Position numbers and translations under genes: made by a program
Notes under the pieces: generated by a model
What the model was told of the DNA's origin: nothing
The model's input: only the letters and a program-made list of their open reading frames with translations
The model's database searches: none
In this document: piece after piece, positions 46,831 to 60,865 of the stretch
Layout of the letters: the number at the start of each line of letters is the position of its first letter
How positions within the stretch are numbered: the stretch's first letter is position 1
Assembly (NCBI RefSeq): GCF_028389875.1
Contig: NC_084668.1
Location: forward strand, 25,774,993-25,838,992
Source: Rhea pennata
Taxonomy: Eukaryota; Chordata; Aves; Rheiformes; Rheidae
DNA length: 64,000 bases
Direction of reading: 5' to 3'

Positions 46831-49800
46831 CTTTTTCAAAACAGGAGAAGAAAACCAAGTTAGTGTGCTTTCACTAAGATCTTTTGCCATGCAGCAGGGT
46901 TACTCTAAGGACTACTTCAGGATATTTGAGAAACTAACTCTACCAGTAATTATATTGCTCACCTCTCAGACCTGATTTAAGCATTTTACTAGTTGCACTC
47001 TCCAGTTGAGTCATACTAGATTTCCCCATAATACTGCTGGAGCTCATCTCTACAAAGGATTCTTTCATGGAGGACATGCTTTTGGCAGACATGCTTGCAA
47101 ATTTCATTTCAGTCATGCTGCTACTGCTGAAACTGCTGAATGAAGCCTCTTGTTTAGAAGAAGCCATTTGAAGGGACTGAGAAGAAAAACTTTCCTGCAT
47201 GCTTGCATCGCCACTTGTCTTCAATACTACCTCTTTTGGAGGTTCTTCAATTAGAGCTGTGGAACATCGCAAACATAGAAGGAAAAACCAATAACAACAC
47301 ATTAACTAAGGAAGTCATGCAGTTCTATATGGTTAACTGTAAAGAAATGAAGAGACGGCAAAGGTTTGCTTTCAATGGAAAACTGCAGTGAAGCATAAAA
47401 TTGCTTCCAACCATTTGTTCAAGATGTCCAAATCACTAACAATAATTTATGAAAGAAGTAGGAAATGGAACTGTTATTAGTGAGTGAATGACATGTATGA
47501 GCTTGAAGGAAAAACATATTTAAGAAGCTCATTTAAATGTCTTGCTCTTCCCTCAGTATCTGACTGCCACTGTGATTTGAAACAAGTCATGAGAAAGCAT
47601 TTCCTATTAGAACCATTACTTAAAATTACACATTGAGAAATCTCATATGTGTGTGTTCAGTTCATAGTTGTGGAAGCTGTGAAACATTTCCAGGTTCTTA
47701 TAAACATGGTACTGGAAACTCGCGCTGATTTGTTCTGTAGCTATCTAAGGGAGCAGAAGCCATCAATCACTGCAGCTTTCCTTTAAACATAAGCATACAC
47801 ATATAAAAGCAAACATAGCAACCCCTTGGTGCTGGGAACTGATGTACGCCCAATAACGTTCTAAACTCAGTTTAGTTACGGTTAAGTTACTTCAACAGTT
47901 TTTAACTCTAGAATTACTTTTTTTTTTTTTTTTTATTTATTTATTTATTTTTTTTTTTTTTTTGGTTACTGGAACAGATCATTTTAGTAATTGAGGAAAG
48001 AGTTATCACCAGCACCAAAGGCTTAATAGCAGGCTCACCCTAGAAGGAATTTTCATAGCCTTCTGTTAACACTCACTGTGAAGGACTATATATGCTTTTT
48101 GTATAGGTGTTACGAGGATTTCTAATGCTGTTTATTTTTAATTCTTCTTTAGATACAAGAGAATGTAAACTTGGTCAAAATACATAAATCAACAACATAT
48201 TACCAGTGGATTTTATCGTTAGCCATTCTACTAAACACACCACAGCAGAGAGTCCTGATTAGTCCAAACACAAGACCCAGAGAACAAACTTACGGAGTAT
48301 AGTCAAGGATGCTGTAGCAGAACACTGCCCATGATAATTTTTAGCTTTGACTGTGTATTTTCCAGTATCACTCACTGCAGCATTTCGAATCTCAAGAGAA
48401 TATATGTTTTTGGAGCGAGTTACTCTGATGTGAGATGAAACAGCAATCTGAAGAAGGGGGGGAAAAAAAAAAACTTTCATTACAATCAGTTTTATCAAGA
48501 ATTCCAGTTTTCCAGTATATTAGGTAATACTTACAGGTTGATTATTCTTAAACCACTCAATTTCAGGAGAAGGATCCCCAGAGACTTCACAGGTGAGCAA
48601 TACATCTTGTCCTTCATTGACATTTTGAGACTTAGGTTGCATGATAAATGCTGGTTCATTGGAGCGTTCTTTAGAAAAGGTTAGATCGTACTGGCATTTA
48701 ATAATGCCTTCATCAGTTTTACCTTCACAGGTGAGTATACCTTCATCTTTATGACTGGGTTTTTTGATAGTTAGAGTGTGATCACTTCCAGAAACACCGT
48801 ATCTGTAATCATCTGAATTTCTTAACTCCATTCCATTCAGCACCCATCTCACTTCAGAGGCACCAGGAATGCTGGCTTTCAAGGTAGCTTTCTGCCCTTC
48901 AGACAGTGTCATTTTAGTTGAAGAAGCTTTAATTTCTGCCTTTAGTTGTTTGACATCTTCAGTAACAAGTGACTTCTTAATGACTTCTTGAACTGCTGCT
49001 TTTTCTTCAGTTGCCACTGCTGCTTTCTTCTGGGTAGAAACTGTAAGTGCCTCAGCCTCTTTCTGAACTGATTTATGAGTTTCAGATACACCTCTTACCT
49101 GGGAATGGATATTTTTAAATACTTGGCCAGTAAACTGGAAGTTAGTTTTTGAAATACCTCCTTCCCCGATAATTTCACAGGTGTATTCTCCTTTGTCAGA
49201 TTCTGTGAGCTCATGGATTTTGAGTTCATAGGTGCCATCAGCTGCATAATGAAACTTGAAATGATTGTCTTCTTTCAGTTTTTTGCCATCTTTGTACCAA
49301 GCCACTTCTCTGACGCTTAAAACACTGCTTTCAACTGCACAGGATAACTTTACCTTATCTCCAAGAGTTTCTGCTTTCAGCTGCTGTTTTATCTTGGGGG
49401 GAGAAGCAGTTGGTAATTTTACTTTCTCTGTTGGTACTGTTTTGTCTCCAGGTGGTGACTTTGCTTTTGGAGGAATGCTGGTGGGTTCAGGAGATTTCAC
49501 TCGTTTAGGAGACTTAACTGGCTCTGGAGACTTTACACGAGGCTCAGGAGATTTGATTCTTGGAGGTGACATAATTGTTTTTTCAGGAATTTTTGTTCTT
49601 TGAATGGTCAAAGTGAAGTGTGCTTCCTGTCGTCCTTCAGAATTTTCTACCACAACAGTGTAACTTCCTTCATCTGACATCTGGACTAAAGAAATTTCAA
49701 AGGTAGACTTGTACTGTGTTCGTATTACTTGGAAGCGCCTTGAAGAAACAATAGGTTGACCCGCACGGAGCCATGTTATTACTGGTGTTGGTTCGCCATC

Positions 49801-52800
49801 CACGTCACAGTAAAATCTTGCAGTCTCCCCTTCAGAAACTGTGATTGACCGTGGTTTTGTGAGGATTGTTGCTGGCAAAGTGCTTTTAAATGCCTTGCGT
49901 ACAGTCCTCTCTTCCAATGATTTTTCTTCAGCTGCAGTTATTTTCTCTTCAGAAGCAGCATAATGTTCATAGGATAAAAGTGATTCTCTTGTTGCTGACA
50001 TCTCTGATTTGACCTCTCTTACTGAGGAACTTGCTTCTGTAGCAGATGCTTTCTTAAATGAGGAAACTGCGTATGCCTCTGTTTTTGTCAAATCAGGTAA
50101 AATTGATCTTGGTACTTCTTCATCTCGGCGCTGAGAAGAGTAAGTAGTGTAATCTCCTCCTGTAACATCTAATGTTGCATAATCAGAACATTCCCCTTTG
50201 TAGTTTGTACACACAGCCCGGTATGTTCCACTGTCATCAATATGGCAGTCAAGAATCTCCAGAGTTAATACACCACTGGTATTAGTAAAATGTATCTTAC
50301 TGCTCTCCTGGATTTCAATACCATTATGGTACCACTTCACTTCAGCAGTTGGCTTTGACTGGACATTTAGAATGAACCTAGTATTATGGCCACATGGCAC
50401 CCGGTGTGAGCGCATTCTCAGGGTGATGCGAGGTGCATGGTCAAGGGTAAAAGGCTGTTGAGTCAGAACTTCGTATTTCCTTTCCATAGTTTTCTGAGTT
50501 TTCAAAGCAGATTTCATGGACTCATATCTAGAAAATATATCAAATCTCGCCATCCTCTCAAACCGAGAGAGTGATCTTTCACTGGAAACTGGGCTAGGTG
50601 AACGTGGTCGAGTTCTCTCTGGTGTTGGGGATCTTCTCTCAGTTTCTTCAGGAGGCCGTGACCGAGGTCGAATTAATTCAGATACTGGGCGCATCAGCTC
50701 AATGTAAGTTGGAGAAAGAGATCTTCTTCTCCTTAGTAATCTAGAGGGAGGTGAAAATTCCCTGTGGACATGTTGCACCATTTCTATCTCCTCTTCTTCT
50801 TCTGATGTGATCTCCGTTATTTCTCTTTCCCTCCTTCTCCTAAGTCTGCTCTTCTCCTCCTCTGCCATATATTCAAGCTCACTCCTGTATTCAGAGAGTC
50901 GTTGAGCAGTGCCAACTGGACGGAGCAATTCTTCATCTTCTCTTTCATCTATTATTCTTTGCTTTTGTTTTGGTGGCCTGTAGGCAGCCCTGTCATGGCG
51001 TTGACGAAGCTCTGCATAGCTTGCACTGGTTTCAGCTTTAATTGGGATGTGATACCTTGAATACCTCATCTCTCTTTTTCTGTCCTCCTCCGAACTGACC
51101 TGTGTTCCTTCACTAGAATACCGAAGTGCAGACAGTTCAAAGCGTGGGGGGCTTCTACTTGGAGGGGAGGCAGAAAAGCCTAACTCAAGCTCTTCTTCAA
51201 GGCGTAGTCTTTCCTCTTCAGTTCTCTTCATGGCTAGATAGTCATCAATAGGCAGGAGTAACTCTTCATCAGACAAGTCACCAAGTGATCGTCTTCTTGG
51301 TCTGTAGTAAAACTCATAATCTGGTGATGGAGTACGCCGGCGTGCTGGTCTCACAGTTTCAAGATCATCTTGTGTTAGCTTTGGTATGCGCCACTTAGGC
51401 TTATATTGATCAGTAATGCGCGGCAATGGCATCACGTAGAATTGCTCCCACCTAGAAAGGCGTATGCGTTTCTGACGTTTCTGAACAATTCTCTCAAGTT
51501 TTCCTGGCATTTCATACTGGTCTCGCAGTCTCTTGTACCACTTCATATCTGACAGAGGCACAAAATGTTTAATGTTCTGATCTTCCTCAAGAGTAGTACG
51601 CACATGTTTGCGAGGCTCTGGGACTTCATATGGCATACGAAGTCTCCTTTCTTCCTTCTTTTCTTCTTTCTTTATCTCATATTCACCTTTGACAGTCTTG
51701 GTGCTAACAGCTGGTTTATACAATATAGCAGCTTCTCTGAGAGCCTCTTGAGCAGTCTGTGTCAATGGAATGGCTTCAGACCCAGAAAGGATTTCTGCCA
51801 TTCTTAGGGTCTTGTCAATTTGTCTTTGTACATGTTTCTCCCGTTCTTCTTCTGTCTTGTACTCACGCTTGACATATTTCAAGCGTTCAACTTTAAGATA
51901 AGCCTGACAGCTTGTAGATCCAGCACTGTTTGTAGCAGTGACTCTGTAATACCCACTGTCTTCTGGTAAAGTATCCCTGATGTGTAAAGCATAGTAATCT
52001 AAACCTTCATGAATTATATCAAAGTTAGGGCCAAAGGTTAGAGGCTGGCCATCTTTCTCCCATTTCAGTGTTGGTTTTGGTACACCAGACACTCTGATCT
52101 CAAAACTGACATTTTGGCCTTCTTGACATTCTGCATTTGCCAGCAGTCTTTTAAACATTGGCCTTAGTGTGGCATCTGCTGGAGGTGGATGTGAAATCAC
52201 TGTCAGCTTAGCTTTGCAGCTGTCTTCTCCATATTTATTGCGTGCCACAATACTATATTCAGCATCATCCTCTTCAGTGACGTTATTGATGATGAGTTGG
52301 TAAAGACCCTTGTCTGATTCAAAAGTATACTTTCTATCGTCATCACCAGGTTTGATTTTCTGGCCTGATTTGAACCATGTTAAACGAGGTTCTGGGTGGA
52401 CTGTTATAGTTACTCCAAACCTGACATTTTCTCCAACATATGCAGTGCGATTATACAAAGGCAGAGTAAATTCTGGTGGACGTTCTAGTAGTCTCATAGT
52501 ATCAACTCGGCGTTTCACTTTCCTAACAGTTCTACATCTGTAGTACTCAGAAATTTCTCTCACACCTTTAACAAAAAGTTCAGCGTAAGAGCTGTCTTCA
52601 CCATAGTCATTTACTACCTTGCATCTGTAGGTACCATCATCTGATTTAGAAACATCTTTAACATATATGGTTGCCACACCTTCTTCATATTTGATTTCAT
52701 ATTTCTCGCTGCTCTCTAATTGCCTCATACCAAAGTACCAGGTGACTTGTGTGGACTGATCATAGTTTTCAATCTTACACACATATTTGGCATGCCCTCC

Positions 52801-55800
52801 TTCTTCTACTACAGTATGCATTATCTGCCCAGCAATGGGCCCAATGTCAATTGGTGCAACTTTAACTTTAGCCACTGTTACCCCTTTCTGAGATCTAATT
52901 GCACCTCCACAGGCAATGCGGGCTGCTGACACTACTGTGTTCCATTCCTTCTTTACTAAAGTCTGGTAGTAACGTCTGTGTCTTAATGTCTTGATGACTT
53001 TAGTGCTGGTCTTTTCGGTCTTCTGTTTCAGCCATGTGTGGTTAAGTGCTTCAGCAGCTGTCATCCGAGCTTTTCTTTCCTTCACTAGTAGGCGATCAAT
53101 GAAGTCCATGGCCTCAATGCTTATGTCTTTGAATGCTTCATCCTCAAAGTTGTATTCAGCATTTAGAATATTTTCAATAACCTGTTGGTTTGTTTCAGCA
53201 ATGAAAGGATTGATACCACTGAGGAGTATATATGCTAGAGCACCAACTGACCACATGTCAGTAGCTGTGCTGACCAAATCATGATGATGTACTTCAGGCC
53301 CATAATATTCAGGAGAAGTGAACTGGAGTCTAAAGCTGTCTCCAGGCTTCAGCTGTCTGGCTTGACCAAATTCAATGATTTTAACTACTGAGCTTCTTCT
53401 TGTGAAGTAAATAATATTGTCTGGTCTAATATCAAAATGTCCAATGCTGTGACGATGTAAAAATTCTAGTGCATTACACACCTGGCGTATGTAACTTACT
53501 ATTTCCCTTTCATTCAGTTCGAATGAAGCTGTGCTGATTCTTTCAAAGATGTCAACTCCAGATACGAACTCAAAGATCATGACCAATTCTTCTAGACTTT
53601 CAAATGATTCATGAAGATACAGGATATTTCGGTGCCTAGCAATGTTTAGAATGGAAATTTCTTTCTTTACTAAAACTTGGTCAGCACCCTTTACTTTGAC
53701 AAACTTGGCTAGGAAAGTCTTTTTGGAAACTGCTTCAACACAGCGGTGCGCAATTCCAAACTGCCCACGTCCAAGCTCTTCTGCAATCATGTATTTGTCA
53801 TAGAGCTCCTTTGTAGAATAGTGAGCTGCTTTAGCTGTTGTGACTTCTCTGGTCTCATCAACTTCTTCATCGTAGTTCATTACTCTGGTCTTATCTTCCT
53901 TTGTTATAATTGGTTCGGTAGGTTCAGAAGGCTGGCTTTGTCCAAATTTGTTTTCTGCAATTACACGGAACTGGTAGGTGGTCTTGCCAAATAGATTCAC
54001 GACTGTGTACCGTGTATCACGAGCTTGTGCAACACGAATCCATCTCTCTGCTGTTGTGGCACGTTTCTCAATAATGTAGTTTATGATTCTGCTTCCACCA
54101 TCAGTAGCTGGTTCATTCCAGGTTAAGTTGACTGAATCCCTTGAAATGTCAGTTACCTTCAGTCCTCTTGGTGGATCAGGCACATCAGCCACATCTAATT
54201 CAACTGTTTTTTGATCAATGCCAAATCTGTTTTTAGCACAAACAATGTAAAAACCTGCATCCTTTCTGTCAACACCATTTGGGAAAACAAGAGAGGTGAA
54301 TGAGCGTGTAACAATGACTTGGTAGTGTCCATTAGTATCGATAAGGTCTTGTCCCTTCTGCCATGTGATCACTGGGTGAGGCTTGCCACTGAATGGAATC
54401 TTGATGCTCACTACTTCCCCTCGGAGGGCATGAACAGCTCCCATGCCTTCCAGGTTTTTGGGCAAGTGAATCTTTGCAGGAACTGGAATAGAAAGAGAAA
54501 GAATAAAAACATCAGTAAAACAATACCTGAGAAGAGCATCAGTAGCATAACTATTCAAAACTTGAAAAGAATTTGTTGTAGGCATCAAGATCCTTTATTC
54601 ACCTTCAACCTCCAAAGAGGCAGTGCCAGACACGGATCCTCCCTGGTTGGTGGCTCTAACTTGATATACCGTGGCATCATCATCTGTTACGTTTGTGATG
54701 ATCAGCTGGTGATACCCACCCTTGAATTCTTGTATCTTGAACTTTTCACCATCCGGCATGATTTCTTTACCTTGTCTGTACCACTTAACAATAGGCTTAG
54801 GATGACCAGTGACTTTGCAGACAAATGTGGCATTAGCCTGAAATTTCACATTCAAATTTCTTAGCTCTTCTTTGAAATGTGGAGCTTGAATTGGCACATC
54901 AGATTTTGGAATGACTGGTTGTGATACTTCACTCCATTCACTTTCACCACCTAGATTTTCACATTTTACACGGAACTCATATTCAAGACCTTCAATAAGA
55001 TCTTTCACGGAGTAGACAGTTTCACGAATTTCATCTGTTGTTACTGAAATCCACTTGTTTTGTTTTTTCTCACACTTCTCAAGATAATAGGTTCTAATCT
55101 TTGCACCTCCATCACTGGCAGGTGGTTTCCATGAGACAACACAAGAGTCCTTTGTTACAGCGCTTGCTACCGGCTGACCAGGTTTTCCTGGTTTCTCTGT
55201 AAAGAATAAAAAGATTCAAAATTTCAAACATACTTGCCTTAGTAATTATGCGAGTATAGAGAAATGAATAGTCTGGTGTCTGCTTACCAAATGGAGGCTT
55301 CATAACAACAATTGATGAAACCTCTAGTGCTTCACTAATGCCATATGTATTCTGAGCAGAAACACGGAAGTAATAGCCTGCATTTTCAGTTAGGTTAACA
55401 ATTCTACAGGTTGTGCCTGAAATGCTTGAAGATACAAGTTGCCATTCTGTTCCTTCCTTGGCTTCACGTTTCTCTATAACGTAATTTGTTATCATAGAAC
55501 CTCCATCGTCTTCTGGTGGTTTCCAGCTAATTACCACAGAGTTCTTCAATATAGACTCTATGACAATTGGCCCTACTGGTTTATCTGGTTTATCTGTTAA
55601 AAAGAAAAAAAATACATTTTTAGTTCTTTCGATAGTAAATATTTCAGAAAATATTCCACAAAGATACTAAAAATAAAATCACTTACCTTGTATTTCCACA
55701 TTAAGTACAGTGTCAACTGTTCCAAATATGTTACTGAGTTGCACTTTGTACTTCCCAGCATGAGTCTTGTGCTGGACATTCTTAATAGCAAGGTGAGTGT

Positions 55801-58800
55801 AATGCTCTGTGTTCTCAATAGTAACAGTTTCTGATCCTCTCAAAGGTTTGTTGGCATGGAACCAAGTTATTGCTGGCACTGGTCTGCCGATATACACAAC
55901 ATGAAGGCGAAGGGTGCCACCTGCACCTGCATAGTATTTCTCTTTCAGTGGGAAGCCAGGGTGGAACTGAGGAGGGGCCTGCAAAAATAACTTGCCACTC
56001 GTTTCAATTTCTCCAACTTCATTGGTAGCTATACAAGTATATAGCCCTTCATCCTCTTGTTCATCTGTTAATACTGTCAGCGTATGATTGCGTCCATCAG
56101 ATGACATTTTGTATTTTCGGCTTTGCACCAGTTCTTTGCCAAAGCGATACCATTTAATATCAGGAAGAGGTCTCCCAACAATTTGACATGTCAATTGGGC
56201 TGCTTCACCCAGTTTAGTTGTAACATCCTGCATTTCTTTTCTTATGGCTGGTGCTTCTCCAGCTGTGACAAAAAGAGAGGTAAAAATATTGGAGATAATT
56301 ACTATGAAATTTTCCTTGATCACTATATTACTGGTATTTAATCTTCATTTATACTTATGGCTCTTATACCTGCAGGATTATGTTTTACGACAGTAATGTT
56401 AAAAAATAACATGTAAGGCAAACAGCATTTTAAGTGCAGCACCACAGTTTATAACATCTAAAATTACAAGAAGTATTACAATATATTTGTGCTTACATGT
56501 TAGCTTAGTTTTCACTGCCATAGCAGTCCTTCGAGGTCTGCTGAGGCCAGTCTGATTTTCTGCAAAAACACGGAATTCATATTCTGTAGCTTCTAATAAA
56601 CCTCCTACTGTAAACTGCCTGTCCTTGATACGTTCTTTATTGCATTTCTTCCAGGTGCTTTCTCCAGACTGGCGATACTCAACCCAGTAGCCAAGGATCT
56701 CTTTGCCACCATCGCTTTCAGGTCGCTCCCATTCTAAGGTAATGCTGTCCTTAAACACAGAGGTGATCTCAATTTCTCCAGGCTGGCTTGGCTTGTCTGA
56801 AAATTATAATATTTACAGAAGTTAAATTTCTCTCCCAATGTCACTAAATTGTTCTTCAGAAGATCTGTTAATGCAAATATTTTCTTACCAAATGGATCCT
56901 TGCATACAACTGGTTCAGAAGCAGGGCTTGCTTCACTTTCACCAATGTCATTTTGAGCAATGATACGGAATTGATATTCAGCATCTGGAACAAGTCCTGT
57001 GACTGTGTACATGGTAGTGGTGATATGAGTCTTGTTATGCCGGACCCATTTCTCTGTAGATGTCTCTTTACGTTCAATGTAGTAACCAGTTACACGAGAC
57101 CCACCATCATCTTTAGGTCTGGACCAGGATAAGTTAACAGAACTCTTTGTGACATCAAGCACTTCAGGTGGGTTATTTGGAGGCTCTGGAGGATCTGTTG
57201 ATAATGATAATAATAATAATAATAATAGTAATAATAACCACACAGCATATTTGCACATTTAGAACTATAGTGTAGTAGTTAAACAGGGTATTTATTTTAC
57301 CGAACCTAAATGGAAACTTACTTAGAGGTGTTTTTGGTATGGCAGGTTCTTCAGATTTGAGAGATTTGCTAATACCAAAGTGATTTTCTGCAGAAACACG
57401 GAAGTGATATTCCACATTTTCTTTGAGGCCCTTCACCACTAATGATGTCCCTTTCACTCTAGAGTCAACAGTGTACCAGGCAGTCTTCGGTACTTCTCGT
57501 CTCTCGACAATATAACCTAGAATATCTGCACCACCATCATCTGTAGGAGGTCTCCAGCTTACTCTGACAGAGCGAGCTTGTATGTCATCATACTCAAGTG
57601 GTCCTTCTGGTGGATTTGGAATGCCAATCACTCTGACTTTAATATACGCAGCTTTTTTGCCACACTTGTTTTCGAGTGCCAAGTCGTAGGTGCCAGAATC
57701 TTCTCTTTCTGCATCTTTGATCACAAGTTCTGTGTGAGTGTCAGAAGTTGCAATCATGGCCCTCTTGCTGATGTCATGTCCTTCTTTTGTCCATTTGCAT
57801 ATTGGGATGGGCTTGCCCTTAATTGGTATTGTAAGCCTGATAACTCCACCTTGTCTCACCATAAGACCTTCTCGGTATTTTTCATCAAGTTCATAGTCAG
57901 GATATTCTGTAAACAAAACGAACATGTCATGCTCTCTCTATTTTACAGATGGTATCATAGCTTCTTTAGGCAAAATATTTCTTTAGGACAACTTTCAATA
58001 AGAATTAAGATTTCAAATGTCTTACCAAGCATTTCTGTTATTTTGACTGTTCCTGGCACTTCAGCAGGTTCTCCTGGCCCACCAGCATTGCAGGCTAACA
58101 CGCGGAATCTGTACTCTGCACCCTGGGGGAGATGTGTCAAGGTGTATTCACGAATCTTGGTTGGAGTAGTATTGCATTTGGTCCATTCAAATTGATCAAC
58201 CTTCTGCATTTCAATTAAATAGCCAGTAACTTTAGAACCACCTTCATCTTCTGGCGGACTCCAGGCCAGGGAAACAGATGTTCTTGTAGTATCAGTGACT
58301 CTTGGATTCTGAGGTTTACCTGGAGGAGCTGGAAGAGAAGATCAGATAGGATGGCAGGGTCTTTTTGTGAATATTTAATAGGTGTAACAACTGCTAACTT
58401 GCAACATACAATCTATCAATGTAGTGTTTGTACGGGAAAGCTTAAGAACAAAAGATTTTCAGTAGCATTTTACTTAGTTTTCTTCAGTCAGAATCTCCTC
58501 TGCTATTCATCAACATATCCAGATAAAGTTTTCAAATAGTTAAAAAGAGTAACTTTTATTAGTAGCATTCCCTTCTGCCATAAAATGCTCCATCTATATA
58601 GGCAATTACTTACCAATTGGATCTCTGGCAACAACAGACTTGGAAGGACGGCTGGGTTTCCCAGCACCTCTGGCATTGATTGCTGTAACCCGGTGTTCAT
58701 ATTCTAATCCTTCAACCAATCCAGTGGAACGGTAACGAGTCATAGTGACTGGAACTTTATTTACACGTATCCATCTATCTGCTCTAACTTCTTTGCGTTC

Positions 58801-60817
58801 CACAATATAGCCAGATATCTGAGAGTTACCATCATCTTCTGGAGGATACCAAGTTAATGTCATGCCATCTCGAGAGACATCAAACACTTCTGGAGTGCCA
58901 GGAGGACCGGGAATACCTATAAAAACAAAACACAGAATTAGGGAAGAAAGTATCTAATGAATCTACACATTAGTAGTATGCAACAAATTGTGAATTACAA
59001 AGACAATAGTATTAACACCCTATCAAACAATTTTTATCAGCAGCTATCAAAATACTTTACAAACTAGGTCAGTGAAATTATTCCTGTTCTTGTAATGAGA
59101 AGAACAGTTTTTCAAGGCTTGTGGTAGATCTGGGCATAAAATCCACGTTCACAGAGTTCCAGACTGGGTCTATGCAGTGCATCTATAATACCTATACAGA
59201 GCAATATGTTTAGGTTTAGGGATGGCATTTTTCTCTAGAAGTATAGCAAGACTACTATGCATCATAATGCATCACATTATTTGGTGAAAGAAGATAATAA
59301 AGTCTAGAAAAGCTTATCTGTATGTGTGTATATTGTAAATTGTTTTTTATACAGAAATTAGCAAAAAGAGAATAGAGTTAGAGAATCAGGAAAAATTCAG
59401 ACTTACGAATTTTGCTTCTGCATTCTATAATCTCAGACTGCAGGTAAGATCCAATTCCAAAGCGATTTGTAGCAGCTACACGGAAGACATATTCAGCACC
59501 TTCAACAAGCCTCGTGAACTTAAACATTGTCCTGGTTACTGATTCTGAAACTGGTAGCCATCCAGGACGGTGAGCATCACGCTGTTCTACCACATAGCCA
59601 CTAAGTGCAGCCCCACCATCCAGCTCAGGTGGCTCCCAGGAGATGGTTACATAATTTGAATCAATTTCATCAATTCGGATAGGTCCAACAGGTGGTCCAG
59701 GTTTGTCTAGGAGGAAGGAAATTAAAACCCAACAAATTAATGCTGAGAAAAGGAATCATAGTGCTGATGTGACAAAGTTCATGATGGAGAAAGATCACGA
59801 ACAACTATCCTAATAAATACTTACCAAGGATTATAACCTTTATTGTATCAGTAACTGTTCCAGTTGTGTTCTTCAGTTCAAGTGTATACTCCCCAGTGTC
59901 ATGTATGGTGGTCTCACGCACAGTTAATTTAGCCATTTTGGCAACAGTCTCCATTTTGATGCGTTCTGATTCTTTTAGTTTAGAACCAGCAAAGAACCAA
60001 GATGCGGCTGGAGGTGGTCGCCCCTCAATTGGAATAGCTAACTCAATCGGCCTGCCAGCAGGTATATGAATTGTCTTCTGAGGTATTCCAGCAAGGTCGA
60101 TTGTTGGTAATACTATGAAAAGAAAAGCACTGGTATTTTAAATATCTGTTTTATAAATATCACATTCATTTGTTGTAATCCTCCCCCCCCCCCCCCTTTT
60201 TTTTTAACAAAGAAAGATACCTACCTTTTCGGTCTTGTACTGTCACTGCTGTGACAATCTCTCGTGGTTCTGATACACCCTTCTGATTCTGTGCTCTGAC
60301 TCTGAACAAGTACTGTTCACCTTCATTGAGAGAGATAATTGTGTGTTCATAGACAGTAGACTTCAGTGTCACTACTTTCAACCACCTTTCTGTTCCAGCT
60401 TTGCTGGCCTCAATAACATAGCCAGTCAATCTGCTGCCACCATCATGTGGTGGCTTCTCCCATGCAAGAGTAACAGTTGATTTAGTGGTGTCCACCACTT
60501 CAAGTTTCTGGGGTACCATGGGAACATCAGATACTAGTACTGCATCAGATGTTTCACAAGCTTCACCAATGCCATAAATATTTTCTGGCAGTACTCTGAA
60601 GTAATATAGAGCTCCTTCTAGAAGCCCAGTAACTCTATAAAATGTCTTGCTGCATTTAGTGGTGACAGTCTTGTAAGCTCTCATGGAAGCTTCACGTTTC
60701 TCAATTATGTAATTGTTGACTGGGGCTCCACCATCAATGGTTGGAATATCCCAAGTAAGTATCACAGAATCTTTTGATACTTCCTTAATTCTCACAGCAG
60801 CTGGTGGACCAGGTGTA

Positions 60818-60865
<48 letters not shown>

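Noticed and set aside
49265-54864. Plus-strand ORFs opposite the large titin exon (for example 49265-49603 and 54319-54864)
   Set aside because: Antisense shadows of the conserved titin coding sequence.
56370-56390. Splice-donor-like CTGCAG|GTATAAG on minus between the A163 and A164 exons
   Set aside because: No reading frame or domain ends there; the flanking exons join in phase directly.
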